From: Ohtaekwangia sp036786105
GTDB taxonomy: Bacteria > Bacteroidota > Bacteroidia > Cytophagales > Cyclobacteriaceae
DNA: 64,000 nt
Assembly (NCBI RefSeq): GCF_036786105.1
Contig: NZ_DAIQRQ010000001.1
Location: 1-64,000, forward strand
Direction of reading: 5' to 3'
A model generated the notes under the pieces. That model saw only the letters and a program-made list of their open reading frames with translations. It had not been told where the DNA came from and searched no databases. Of the stretch, positions 1-9,437 are shown piece by piece. Position 1 is the stretch's first letter; the number at the start of each line of letters is the position of its first letter. A program made the translations under genes and the position numbers.

Positions 1-966
1 CCGCACTCCTATACTATACGCTCTGTTTCTCACGATAATTACCCCAGACGCATTCGTGATTTCATGTTGCTGTTGATGATCATTCGCGATCATTGGCGAA
101 ATCCTTACGCATTGATCCACGCACATTCAACATATCCATCGGGTATGATTGGCATTGTGCTCAGAAAGCTTTTCAAAATTCCTGTATTGGTTTGCCTCGA
201 TGGTGCAGAGGGGAGTGCGTTACCATCCATTCATTTTGGCGACTTGCTCAGCAAGCGAAGAGCACGTCTCAATCAGTGGGTAATCAATCAAGCCGATGCT
301 GTTACAGCACTCACACACTTTCAACGCGATGAAGTATATCGCAACCTTCCTATTCGAAAACACATTTCGGTTATACCGCGTGGTGTAGAAATGCCGGAAC
401 ATAACCCGTTATTGCAGGAAAGAACCAATAGTCCGGTAACGATTCTCAGCATCGGCTATCTAAGTCCTGTGAAAGACCCAATCACATTGATCCATACTTT
501 TTATGCGATTCAAAAAGAAACAGATTGTCACCTGATTCATATTGGTGAAGACTATATGAATGGTGAAGTGCAGCAACTCACGAAAAAGCTTGGTATAGAA
601 GATAGAGTTTCATTTAAAGGCCATTTGCCATACCGCCAGGTAAAAATATTCCTGGAGCGAGCCCACCTTTTCCTGCTTACTTCCGTCTATGAAAGTCAGG
701 CAATGGTAGTGGTCGAAGCCATGGCGATGGGTATTCCGGTATGTGGAACACATGTAGGTATCATGGCCGACCTGTCGGGCTCTTGTTGTATAACGATGCC
801 CCCGGGCGAATCATCAGCCCTGGCACATGAAGTCATTGCATTGTTCAAGAACAAAGAGAGAATGGACACACTGCGAAAAAATGGCTATGCCTGGGCCCGG
901 CAAAATGATCTCAACAAATGCGTTGACGCCACACTCAAAATATATAGTAGTCTTATAAAGGGCTGA
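1..966 (+). CDS. Glycosyltransferase family 4 (GT-B fold), 5'-truncated
   Basis: The frame is open from the first base of the window, so the N-terminus is missing and the first in-frame ATG (64) lies inside the protein. About 321 residues are visible. The C-terminal half has the GT4 nucleotide-sugar site: a SIGYLSPVKDP strand start, then VYESQAMVVVEAMAMG, the E-x7-E pattern that binds the donor. The family transfers sugars from NDP-sugars onto lipid-linked or polysaccharide acceptors at the inner membrane face. Its stop overlaps the start of the next glycosyltransferase by one base (TGATG), so the two are an operon entering from outside the window. Donor and acceptor cannot be told from sequence. 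Confidence 0.88.
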   Translation, partial: PHSYTIRSVSHDNYPRRIRDFMLLLMIIRDHWRNPYALIHAHSTYPSGMIGIVLRKLFKIPVLVCLDGAEGSALPSIHFGDLLSKRRARLNQWVINQADAVTALTHFQRDEVYRNLPIRKHISVIPRGVEMPEHNPLLQERTNSPVTILSIGYLSPVKDPITLIHTFYAIQKETDCHLIHIGEDYMNGEVQQLTKKLGIEDRVSFKGHLPYRQVKIFLERAHLFLLTSVYESQAMVVVEAMAMGIPVCGTHVGIMADLSGSCCITMPPGESSALAHEVIALFKNKERMDTLRKNGYAWARQNDLNKCVDATLKIYSSLIKG

Positions 967-2000
967 TGAAAATAAGTACAATCATTCCTACGCGAAACAG
1001 ACCCGGCCACATAATGCAGGTGTTGCAGACCTTGCAAAAACAAACGCGCCCATCAGATGAGATTATCATTATCGATGCAAGCGATGACAAAAGCTATAGC
1101 AGGCAAGTGCAGGAGCAATTTAACACGCTTCCGCTTCGCTGGATAGATGCACCCCTGGCATCAGTATGCGTGCAACGAAACGCGGGTATACAGACAGCAG
1201 CAGGTGACTGGATTTTTTTATGTGACGATGACATTGTGCTGAAACCGGATTACCTCGAAAAACTGGAACAATACGCTGCGTCAGATATAGCGTGTGGCGC
1301 GATGGCAGGTCGCCTGTTACAGTTAGAGAACGGGAATTGGGTTGATGAATACCCGGTAACGGGATTTGCTGATCTGCTCTGGCGATTTACCTTTCAGCTT
1401 TCTATTTGGGGCGACCTTGAAAATATAAAAGTTTCGTTTCCCGCATCACTTCTGTTGAGGGCGATAAAAAAATTCTATGCTTCCCGGAAAAATGGATTAA
1501 CACTGGGAGGATGGCCCTTGATCACATCCTGGAACAGCACGGCATTTCAGACAACTATATATTCGCTGGGTGCCAATGTTATAAGACGCGATTGGTTATT
1601 ACACTCTCCTTATGACGAAGTGCTTGACCCAAGCGGTATAGGCGATAACTATGGCGTTGCTATTGGATTTCCGCAAACGCATTCCATTCATGTCATCGGC
1701 TCAACGGCAGCCTATCATCATCGCGCTACAGAGAATCGGCTCGATCGCACGCTTGCTTACTATAGAAGAGTGCTGGCGCTTCATTACTTTATACGAAAAA
1801 GTAAAAAATATAATGCATCAACAGTGTTCTGGTATATTTGGTCGCTTACGGGAAATGCTTTGATGGCATTGTTCAAACGCGACTGGCGAATGGTGCGGAT
1901 CAACCTGAGAGTTATAAGATTGATCTTTACGGGAAAAAATCCGTATTGGCTGGCCTACAATCGTAACGAAAAAATTATCCGACCTGTTTTTGAAGATTAG
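966..2000 (+). CDS. Glycosyltransferase family 2 (GT-A fold)
   Basis: 344 residues. The N-terminus starts with the GT2 strand MKISTIIPTRNRP, and the metal/NDP-binding acidic cluster LCDDDIVL is at residues 85-92. The region RNAGIQTAAGDWIF just before it is typical of GT2 enzymes. Expected role: transfer of a sugar from an NDP-sugar during surface polysaccharide or glycolipid assembly, at the cytoplasmic face of the inner membrane. Translationally coupled to the upstream GT4 gene by a one-base overlap. Its 3' end overlaps the convergent ABC exporter by 26 bp. The acceptor is unknown. Confidence 0.88.
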   Translation: MKISTIIPTRNRPGHIMQVLQTLQKQTRPSDEIIIIDASDDKSYSRQVQEQFNTLPLRWIDAPLASVCVQRNAGIQTAAGDWIFLCDDDIVLKPDYLEKLEQYAASDIACGAMAGRLLQLENGNWVDEYPVTGFADLLWRFTFQLSIWGDLENIKVSFPASLLLRAIKKFYASRKNGLTLGGWPLITSWNSTAFQTTIYSLGANVIRRDWLLHSPYDEVLDPSGIGDNYGVAIGFPQTHSIHVIGSTAAYHHRATENRLDRTLAYYRRVLALHYFIRKSKKYNASTVFWYIWSLTGNALMALFKRDWRMVRINLRVIRLIFTGKNPYWLAYNRNEKIIRPVFED

Positions 2001-3738
2001 TTTGCACCAGCGCAGCATCTTCCAACCGAAGAATCCTCGAAGCAAATTTTCGCACCAGCGGATCATGCGATATCAATACCACTGTCTTGCCACTATTGCA
2101 CATACGCTGAAGTACACTCAGAATATATACCTTGTTTTCTTCATCAAGTTGATTAGTCACTTCATCCAGTAGCAAGACTTTGGGTTGCCGGTATAGCGCT
2201 CGTGCCAAACAGAGTCGCTGCCGCTGTCCCCCCGACAAGGTAACACCATTTTCACCGATCAAGGTATATATACCCTCCGGCAAGGATTTAACAAATGCAT
2301 CAAGGCCCGCAGAACGAATGGCATCAGCAAGCCGCGCGTTATCTACTTCATCTTCAAATTCTCCAAAGGCTATGTTGTGAAGCAGTGTATCCTGTAGAAT
2401 AACGGGCGACTGCGTTACCAATCCTATTTGCGATTGCCAATGTGAAACTGTTTCCGTTGTGAGTGGCGTGCCATCAATAAGCAGCGCACCTTTATAGTTT
2501 GCTATAATGCCACTTAAGATATGAAGTAATGTAGTTTTACCAGTGCCTGATGGTCCTTCCAGCACAATAAATTCTCCTTTTCGTATTTCAAACGTCACGT
2601 GATCAAGAAGAACCTTTGATTTATCCGCATATTGAAAGGAAACATCGTGAAGTGCGATTGAAGTATTGAAATCGATCTTCGCTATATCTTTTGCAGACGA
2701 AGTTGCTGCTTCAGAATCGCCAAGTGTTTCCTTCAGCTCCGTTACTGTGTAAGCATACGACTGTATCTGCGACAAACTTTGCAGCATACGCGTAAAAGAA
2801 GGCATAATGCGATACAGTGCGAGGGAGAACAACCCGATAAAAACCAAAACGTGTTGTTCGCTTATTTCACCCAGTTTAACATACGCAACGATACCAGCAA
2901 ACAACAGTATACCGGCTATTTCAAGTATACGGGGCGGCAGACCTGAGAAAGTTTTCAAGTCTGATAGTTGTGCGGTAGTGATCCGGCTTAGTTCAATAAA
3001 ACGTTTTATAAAGTAGTGCTGCTTTTTATAAATCCTGGCTTCGGTATAAGCGCTTATACCCTGCGTCAACACAATGTTTGTGACAGGTGTAAGCTCACGA
3101 AACGACTGATCTATTTTAAGAATGACTTTCTTTCGGAAGAAATAATAAAATATACCGATGGGAAGAAACAGAAAGAGAATCACAAAAAGAATTCTGAAAT
3201 CGAACCATGCCATGATCACAATCATCAGCAAGCAGATAACCACATCGGTGATTAGCAGCAGGTAATTATTCAACACATAGCTGGTAAAATCAAATGCGGT
3301 ATTTTTGATCCTTCGAAAAGCTTCTGCTGAGTTTTCATGTGTATAAGCACTCCACGGCTGGCTATAGAATCGATGGTATATACGCTCCGAGAATGAGAGG
3401 TAAAGCTCGTTCAGAAATTTGAGTTGTGAATTAGTCTGCCAAACAGCTGCTATATTTTTAATCAAAAAAAGAATTAATACGCAGATGAGTAATGTGATCC
3501 ATGAAACAGAATCTGTAAGAGAGAGTATATGCCCTACAATCCCTGTTGCACTTTTTGAGCCTGTTGGGTGGATCAGGTAAAACAATAGCGGCAATACAGA
3601 AGTAAGTGAGAAAACTTCGAAGAGGGCTAGTACGATTGAAAATAAAATATGCTTTGAGAAGCTTGTACGTTGCTCATCTGAAAGCAGTCTTAAAACCTGT
3701 AAACCGCTAAATCGGCTTTTGATTGCTGCATATTTCAT
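1975..3738 (-). CDS. ABC exporter (MsbA/PglK-type half transporter)
   Basis: 587 residues with an N-terminal six-helix exporter domain (hydrophobic segments roughly 28-55, 80-98, 155-178, 183-200, 272-288, 296-312) and a C-terminal ATPase. Walker A is GPSGTGKT at 395-402, the signature LSGGQ at 501-505, Walker B VLLLDE at 521-526 and the switch His at 558. All catalytic residues are present. Half transporters of this type act as homodimers that flip lipid-linked sugars or lipids, or export peptides. The adjacent glycosyltransferases make a glycolipid flippase the simplest reading, but they are convergent, not in its operon. Its stop lies inside the end of the GT2 gene. Confidence 0.88.
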   Translation of the reverse strand: MKYAAIKSRFSGLQVLRLLSDEQRTSFSKHILFSIVLALFEVFSLTSVLPLLFYLIHPTGSKSATGIVGHILSLTDSVSWITLLICVLILFLIKNIAAVWQTNSQLKFLNELYLSFSERIYHRFYSQPWSAYTHENSAEAFRRIKNTAFDFTSYVLNNYLLLITDVVICLLMIVIMAWFDFRILFVILFLFLPIGIFYYFFRKKVILKIDQSFRELTPVTNIVLTQGISAYTEARIYKKQHYFIKRFIELSRITTAQLSDLKTFSGLPPRILEIAGILLFAGIVAYVKLGEISEQHVLVFIGLFSLALYRIMPSFTRMLQSLSQIQSYAYTVTELKETLGDSEAATSSAKDIAKIDFNTSIALHDVSFQYADKSKVLLDHVTFEIRKGEFIVLEGPSGTGKTTLLHILSGIIANYKGALLIDGTPLTTETVSHWQSQIGLVTQSPVILQDTLLHNIAFGEFEDEVDNARLADAIRSAGLDAFVKSLPEGIYTLIGENGVTLSGGQRQRLCLARALYRQPKVLLLDEVTNQLDEENKVYILSVLQRMCNSGKTVVLISHDPLVRKFASRILRLEDAALVQTNLQKQVG

Positions 3739-3807
3739 TTATTCTCTTTTGCCTAAAAGCATAGTTTATTTAAAAAATAGAATTCTACCGTCTATTTCAT
3801 TATTGCC

Positions 3808-4668
3808 TCATTTAAATTCATATTCCACAATACCTGAATTTTTAAAAACAACCACTCCGTTTATAGTTAGCTCGATTCTTTTAGCTTGATTCATTGTATC
3901 GAGAATAAGCCCGTTAGATTTGGATAGTATTTTCAAATCAATCAATCCAATTCTCTCTGAAGCTGTTTTGAGTACTATTTCTTTATCAGAACGGAAATCA
4001 CCATCGATTACTCTTCCTACAGAGGTTTTAAATTTAATTACTCGGTCTTTTGTAGTGACGAGGTGTGCATCATTACCCGCATTAATTAGAAGATCATTAC
4101 CGTTCTCAGAGAAAAAGACGTTATACAAAATTTTGGATTTGTCTTTGATTAAATCAGTATAGTCACATGTGAAACTCAAATTACCGCTCTTATCAAAAAG
4201 GAATATATCGCTTCCATAACTATTAAAAACAATCACATATTCGCCATTAGTCGAATATTTAACATTCGGGTATATATTTACTAAATGCTTAGACAACAAG
4301 TTGCCATCAGATCGGAAAAAATATAAGTAATCAGTTGCCTTCTCTGCTTCCTCGAACGCCACGAAATAATCTCCTTTGGGTGATAAGATGAAAGAATTGA
4401 GATCAGGAGGAATACTTGATCTGTTTATTTGTTGAGTCAGACTCCCCTGATTGAAAATCTGAATGGATTTATCTGTTGTACTTACGCTATTCTTTATATC
4501 ACTAGGGTTCGCTTTTTCATAATCAGCCTCTGAAGAATATATTCTCTTTACTTCTAAAGTATTAAGATTTTGACTCTGACAATTAAAGCGAGAAAAAAAA
4601 AGCAAACAACTTAACGATACGATCCTATAACATTTAATGTAATTGCTTCGCAACGTGTAAGATAACAT
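3808..4668 (-). CDS. Secreted hypothetical protein, propeller-like repeats
   Basis: 286 residues, not recognised. A hydrophobic N-terminus (IVSLSCLLFFSRFNC) suggests export, possibly as a lipoprotein with the Cys near residue 30. The rest is rich in short beta-strand units such as YLYFFRSDGNLLSKH, YVIVFNSYGSDIFLFDKSGNL and DLLINAGNDAHLVTTKD, a spacing like six- or seven-bladed propellers. No catalytic motif is visible. The gene and its flanks are clearly more AT-rich than the genes on both sides, which hints at separate ancestry. It stands alone between the exporter and the radical SAM cassette on the same strand. Confidence 0.7.
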   Translation of the reverse strand: MLSYTLRSNYIKCYRIVSLSCLLFFSRFNCQSQNLNTLEVKRIYSSEADYEKANPSDIKNSVSTTDKSIQIFNQGSLTQQINRSSIPPDLNSFILSPKGDYFVAFEEAEKATDYLYFFRSDGNLLSKHLVNIYPNVKYSTNGEYVIVFNSYGSDIFLFDKSGNLSFTCDYTDLIKDKSKILYNVFFSENGNDLLINAGNDAHLVTTKDRVIKFKTSVGRVIDGDFRSDKEIVLKTASERIGLIDLKILSKSNGLILDTMNQAKRIELTINGVVVFKNSGIVEYEFK

Positions 4669-4793
4669 CAGGTCAAAGTTTTAATTTTTAGAAAACCTCC
4701 GCGTAAATGTAAAAGTGAAAATCAGCTACTACTTAAATTATTGCGAAATACAGAGTCTTTGTCATAAGTTCATGTGTTCTAATAATTGCGGTA

Positions 4794-6200
4794 TCAGAAG
4801 AAATAACTCGAAGTTCTTTGGAACCTCATTCCGAATTTGGCTATGGCAGATTTTACTTTCAGTTTAATGGCTAACTTATTTTGATTCGCTTTCTTAGCCT
4901 TAAAATAGTTTACTTCACTAATTACTCTTGCCAAGGCATAATCATAATACTTCCGCGAATACATTCTTGCAAAATCAATCTGCCTGTCTGTGCTGGTAGA
5001 CCAATCGAGGTTGGTGGTTTGTACGGCCTCAACTTCCTGGTATAGTTCGGTGCCTTTTATAGGATAGGCTACGGTTATGGTAAAATGATCGGGATCGGAT
5101 TCTTTTAAGTGTTTTATAGTTTCTTCTATATCTGCTTCTGTTTCGCCCGGGTAGCCCAGCATAATGAATGTGCCGGTTTGTATGCCATACTTTTTGGTGA
5201 GCCTGATCATGTCGCGCACCTGCTGCACATCCACTCTGCGGTCCATCAGGTCAATAATACGTTGCGAACCACTCTCGGCTCCAATCCAGACGCGGAAGCA
5301 ACCTGTTTCTTTTAGCATCCTGATCACCTCTTCATTCAATCGGTCAGCACGCGTTATACACTCATACGGGATGAGTATATCCTTCTTCTTCAATTCATCC
5401 CGAAAAGATGCTAACCATTTGTGACTGATGGTAAAAACATCATCTACGAACCAGAGCGAATCCGGATTGTATGCTTCTTTTATCTGCTCCAATTCCTGCA
5501 CTACCTTTTCAACCGAGCGCCTGCGGTAACTTAGTCCGTATACCGCGCGACTACACCACTTGCATGTATAGGGGCAACCGCGCATGGTGCTTACCGATAT
5601 AGCATTGGTGCCGTGAAATTTCTTCCAGGCATCAAGGTATAAATGCAGGTCTATCTTTTTACGATTGGGAAATGGCAGCGCATCGAGGTCTTTCATTTTA
5701 TCGCGCTCGGGCATCGTTACAAATTCCCCGCGATGCATATATGCTATGCCCCGAATTTTTTGAAGCACATCGTGTGGCAGATAGTCAGAAGAAGAAAGTA
5801 TGGCATTGCATATTTCATACATTGTCTCTTCGCCCTCGCCCATCACAATGAAATCAGCCCCTTCCTTTAAGTAATTTTCGGCATTGTATTTTACATCCGG
5901 CCCTCCCAGCACAATGCTGGTTTCAGGAAGATTGGCATTGATAAATTGCATCGCCTCGATCACGTTCAGTTTCGTCATCAGGTTGGCATATATACCGATG
6001 ATGGCGGGTTTGTGCTCCAGCAGATATTGGCGAAATATATCTTTTGTGGAGAAAGTGGTATCAAACACTTCGTTGACAATGCCATGTTGCTCCAGGTATG
6101 CAGAAATATATAATATACCCAGCGGTGCATAAGGGCGCATGATCTGCTGTTCCTTCTCATCATCTGCCAGGAAATAGGCGTGCGTCAGCAATACACTCAT
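4794..6200 (-). CDS. B12-binding-type radical SAM enzyme (BchE-like), copy 2
   Basis: 468 residues. Residues 1-135 form the Rossmann-like cobalamin-binding domain typical of this class (IVLGGPDVKYNAE and FIVMGEGEET are the usual landmarks). The radical SAM core starts at GCPYTCKWC, with cluster cysteines C209, C213 and C216. No DxHxxG cobalamin-His motif is visible, as in several BchE-like members. Such enzymes perform radical methylations, ring closures or rearrangements. The gene is fourth in a minus-strand cassette and its ATG overlaps the methyltransferase stop by four bases. It is clearly a paralogue of the enzyme at 7018..8484. Substrate unknown. Confidence 0.88.
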   Translation of the reverse strand: MSVLLTHAYFLADDEKEQQIMRPYAPLGILYISAYLEQHGIVNEVFDTTFSTKDIFRQYLLEHKPAIIGIYANLMTKLNVIEAMQFINANLPETSIVLGGPDVKYNAENYLKEGADFIVMGEGEETMYEICNAILSSSDYLPHDVLQKIRGIAYMHRGEFVTMPERDKMKDLDALPFPNRKKIDLHLYLDAWKKFHGTNAISVSTMRGCPYTCKWCSRAVYGLSYRRRSVEKVVQELEQIKEAYNPDSLWFVDDVFTISHKWLASFRDELKKKDILIPYECITRADRLNEEVIRMLKETGCFRVWIGAESGSQRIIDLMDRRVDVQQVRDMIRLTKKYGIQTGTFIMLGYPGETEADIEETIKHLKESDPDHFTITVAYPIKGTELYQEVEAVQTTNLDWSTSTDRQIDFARMYSRKYYDYALARVISEVNYFKAKKANQNKLAIKLKVKSAIAKFGMRFQRTSSYFF

Positions 6201-7021
6201 TGTAATTTCAGGTCGATAATGAAATGATCAGCCATGCCCGAAAGAAATGCAAGCCGGAATAATTTTCTCTCTATAGCATTGAGCCCGAACAAAAAGCGTT
6301 TATGCCTTGAGAAGAATTTTTCAAGATACGAAGGAGGTAATGCAAAGCCGATGGGCTGACGTGTAACTGTTGCGAAATTTTCGGCTGACCATCTTCTTAT
6401 TTGAGAAGGCCGGTAGTACCACGTTTTTACAACAGCGCCATCCAGGTTAGCCGGAACATCACGCGATGTCCATCTTCTGAAAATATTCTTTCCCTGAAAC
6501 CGCAGTGTGAAATATATAGATTCCCACAAACAGAATTTGGGCATGATGACCGCTATAAATCTTCCCTTCGGAGACAAAACCTTGGGAAGCTTCTCCAGCA
6601 ATTTCTGCAGCGCCTCCGGATTGATACAATTGAGTCCTCCGAAATTTGAAAAAATCAAATCAAATTTCTTGTCAAATAACGTCTCATCAAAACTATCGAG
6701 ATCGAGGTAATGCGAGCTGATCTTGTTTTGCATCGAGAACTGATGGGCTTTCTGTTGTGTAACTTTCAGCATCTCTTCCGATACATCGGTTGCTACGATG
6801 TTGAATCCGCGTTCACTAAAAAGTAACGCATCTTCACCGGTGCCACAATTCAATTCAAGAATTTCAAGGCCGTTTAGCTCGGGAGTAATTTTCTCGAGGT
6901 AGGTCCAAACCTGTTTCCGTTGCAATTGACCAATAGCACTCTGCGTAAAGACAGAGTCGTATGCTGAAGCGATATGGTCAAACGGTACAGCCATGCGCGT
7001 TAGTTTATACGAGTTGCTCAC
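6197..7021 (-). CDS. Class I SAM-dependent methyltransferase
   Basis: 274 residues. SAM-binding motif I is ILELNCGTGEDALLF at about 54-68, followed by the acidic motif II VATDVSEEML and motif IV FDLIFSNFGGLNCI. This is a small-molecule methyltransferase layout (UbiE/MenG-like core) with a C-terminal extension of basic and aromatic character. The start at 7021 gives a four-base overlap with the upstream radical SAM gene; an alternative start at residue 10 would lose it. It sits between two B12-type radical SAM paralogues, which suggests that it acts on the same intermediate. Confidence 0.85.
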   Translation of the reverse strand: MSNSYKLTRMAVPFDHIASAYDSVFTQSAIGQLQRKQVWTYLEKITPELNGLEILELNCGTGEDALLFSERGFNIVATDVSEEMLKVTQQKAHQFSMQNKISSHYLDLDSFDETLFDKKFDLIFSNFGGLNCINPEALQKLLEKLPKVLSPKGRFIAVIMPKFCLWESIYFTLRFQGKNIFRRWTSRDVPANLDGAVVKTWYYRPSQIRRWSAENFATVTRQPIGFALPPSYLEKFFSRHKRFLFGLNAIERKLFRLAFLSGMADHFIIDLKLQ

Positions 7022-8484
7022 GGGTGGGTAACTGTTAATCCTTTGAGTCGTAAACGCTGCGCGAACGATGTAGGAATATAATAAAAAGTTGCCAGCCCTG
7101 CACGTAAATCTTTATAGTTTAGACGTAACGGGTCACGAAAGAGTTTCTGCAGGCTCATGTATCCTTTTCGCTTGCGATAAACACTGTGTACATAGCGATG
7201 CAGTTCTTTATAGTATTTACTTCCAAACGTTCCCTGAAACATCATCGCAAGGTCATCAGAATCGCTCCAGTTTTGTTTTTCGTGAAGTTGCGCTTTTACC
7301 TTATCATAAAATTTTGTACCGGGCAATGGATATGATACCGATATACCAACTTCATCCGGCATCAGCTCCAAAACCATGGCCAGCGTAGCATCTATATCTT
7401 CCTGCGTTTCGCCCAGGTATCCGAATTGAAGAAAGAACGCCACTTTAATTCCTTTCTGCTTCATCAGATGTGTGGCTTCATGAATCTGCCGCACGGTAGT
7501 GCCTTTATCCATAGCATCCAGAATTTTCTGCGAGCCGGACTCCGCACCGATCCAGATTGTTTCTGCCCCCGACTGCGCAAAGGCTTCTATAGTATCTTCC
7601 TGCAACAGAAGGTCGGCACGCGACTGTATCTTATACTTGAAGATGAGATTCTTTGCACGTACCAGGTCTCTGAATTCCTGCACCCAGCCAGGTTTTAAAC
7701 CGAATATATCATCACACATCCAGAAGTGATCAGGTTTATATTCACTCAATAAAAATTCAATTTCCCTGATCACATGCTGTGGCGATCTGGAATTATACCG
7801 GTTTCCATAAATGGGTTTGGCGCACCAATTACACTTATAGGGACACCCGCGGGTGGTTGCTATATTCAACGAAAAGTATCCGTGATGCTTTCTCCAGATA
7901 GCGCGGTAGGAGTCTATATCTACCAGATCCCAGGCCGGCAAGGGCAATACATCCAAATCGCGAATTACCGGCCGTGTTGGTGTTACCGTTACCTGCTCAT
8001 TTTGGCTGAAAGCTATACCTGGCAATGATTTTACATCGCGGTTGGCTTCCAATCCGAGTATCAGTTCTTTCAAGGTTTCTTCACCTTCACCACGCACCAC
8101 ATAGTCAACACCATGCTGAAAATACTTTTCATAATGATCGGCAGCATCGGAGCTTGAGGCAATCACAGTACACCCTGCATCTTTACCCATTCTGGCCATT
8201 GCAAACGCTGCCTCGCGCATGTTGGTAAGGCACATCTTGGTGAGGTAGTTGAAACCATCATCGTAGATCACCAGGTATTTTGGCTTGTGTTGCTCTATCT
8301 CTTTTGTAATCTCTACCGGCGTATCTCTCAAGGCGGTGTCAAAAAGGGCTACGGGGAAACCGGCTTCACGCATTACGGCAGCAGCAAGTATTGTTGCCAG
8401 TGGCGGATACGGTTGTTTGAATCGCCATTGCTTGGGATCAAACTTATAGAAATAGGAATGTGTAAAAAGAATCGGGCTGTTCAT
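7018..8484 (-). CDS. B12-binding-type radical SAM enzyme (BchE-like), copy 1
   Basis: 488 residues with the same two-domain plan as its paralogue: a cobalamin-binding-like N-terminal domain (1-145, with VDYVVRGEGEET near 126-137) and a radical SAM core with C214, C218 and C221 in RGCPYKCNWC. FGYLGETQEDI is the usual glycine-rich strand near the SAM site. The paralogue shares the distinctive RD/KD-LD-x-LP-x-P block just before the core. Second gene of the cassette; start and stop overlap both neighbours by four bases. Reaction and substrate cannot be inferred. Confidence 0.88.
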   Translation of the reverse strand: MNSPILFTHSYFYKFDPKQWRFKQPYPPLATILAAAVMREAGFPVALFDTALRDTPVEITKEIEQHKPKYLVIYDDGFNYLTKMCLTNMREAAFAMARMGKDAGCTVIASSSDAADHYEKYFQHGVDYVVRGEGEETLKELILGLEANRDVKSLPGIAFSQNEQVTVTPTRPVIRDLDVLPLPAWDLVDIDSYRAIWRKHHGYFSLNIATTRGCPYKCNWCAKPIYGNRYNSRSPQHVIREIEFLLSEYKPDHFWMCDDIFGLKPGWVQEFRDLVRAKNLIFKYKIQSRADLLLQEDTIEAFAQSGAETIWIGAESGSQKILDAMDKGTTVRQIHEATHLMKQKGIKVAFFLQFGYLGETQEDIDATLAMVLELMPDEVGISVSYPLPGTKFYDKVKAQLHEKQNWSDSDDLAMMFQGTFGSKYYKELHRYVHSVYRKRKGYMSLQKLFRDPLRLNYKDLRAGLATFYYIPTSFAQRLRLKGLTVTHP

Positions 8485-9437
8485 GCTTTCCAGGAAATGT
8501 TAAACTTTTTACTGAACCCCTCCATTTTCTGCTGGTAAAGCTCGATCACTCTGCGCTGAAAATGTCGCGGGTGATTCTTTGAGGTATACTTCTTTGTTTT
8601 AAACGCTACATCAAAGTCGACCTTTGTGTATTGCGCTTTATATATATGCTCCCAACGTTTTAATGACACGTTCATAAAATAGCGCTCCCACCAGTTGCCA
8701 CCGGCTATATTTATAATGCCTTCTATTACTCTCTTCACTATACCATTCGATGTCGCTGCCGTTTCATTCACCGGTCGTGGCTTGAAATTGGGGAAGAAAT
8801 TGAGAAGCCATGAATTTTGAGCATGGAGCTTTTGGTATAGCTCGGCATTGCACAGTGGTATAACAGTAGCAAGCTCGGTTGCGGTAAATAAATTTTTCTC
8901 CTCGATCTCCAGGTGATCTGCATCAACAAAGTAATTTACGCAGAAGTATTTATGCGAGTTAAAAAGAAATATGCGTTTATACACCACCAGTAGCATGCGT
9001 GCAATCCACAGCCTGCCTGGCTTTGTAATGATAAAGAAATCCAGGTCAGAGTTTTCATCCATATAGCCTTTCGACAACGAACCTGATGCGAGCACACCGC
9101 GCACAAACGGAAATGATGAAATAAACTTGCCTTTTTTGCGGGCTATCGCGAGAAGTTTCTCAGCTTCGGCATTTCCCTTCAATCTACGGCTAGCCCAATC
9201 CTCGTTATTTTGCACCGAATAAAGATCGCCAAATTGAAAGAGATAACCCTGCGAAGACATCTCTTCCAACGCATCTACTATATCGTCCGTAGCTACATGG
9301 TTTGTAGGTAAGAAGCGCTGGATCTCGTCTGCTTTCAATGGATAGTTAAAAATATCATAGTATAACAACGTGCGCAGAATACTTTCACTCAATGGCCTTA
9401 AGGTGCTATTGTTTAAAGATTTCACCATGCGATTCAT
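8481..9437 (-). CDS. Nucleotidyltransferase-fold protein with N-terminal winged helix
   Basis: 318 residues. Residues 15-80 look like a winged-helix segment (ILRTLLYYDIFNYPLKADEI, then a VDALEEMSSQGYLF wing). Residues 117-138 carry the minimal nucleotidyltransferase signature: GSLSKGY followed by SDLDFFII, with catalytic acids D131 and D133. The rest is helical and unassigned. Pol-beta-superfamily proteins of this kind transfer NMPs or act in glycan and antibiotic pathways. As first gene of the four-gene cassette it may activate a substrate or regulate the cassette; this is inference. Met4 is a second possible start. Confidence 0.75.
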   Translation of the reverse strand: MNRMVKSLNNSTLRPLSESILRTLLYYDIFNYPLKADEIQRFLPTNHVATDDIVDALEEMSSQGYLFQFGDLYSVQNNEDWASRRLKGNAEAEKLLAIARKKGKFISSFPFVRGVLASGSLSKGYMDENSDLDFFIITKPGRLWIARMLLVVYKRIFLFNSHKYFCVNYFVDADHLEIEEKNLFTATELATVIPLCNAELYQKLHAQNSWLLNFFPNFKPRPVNETAATSNGIVKRVIEGIINIAGGNWWERYFMNVSLKRWEHIYKAQYTKVDFDVAFKTKKYTSKNHPRHFQRRVIELYQQKMEGFSKKFNISWKA

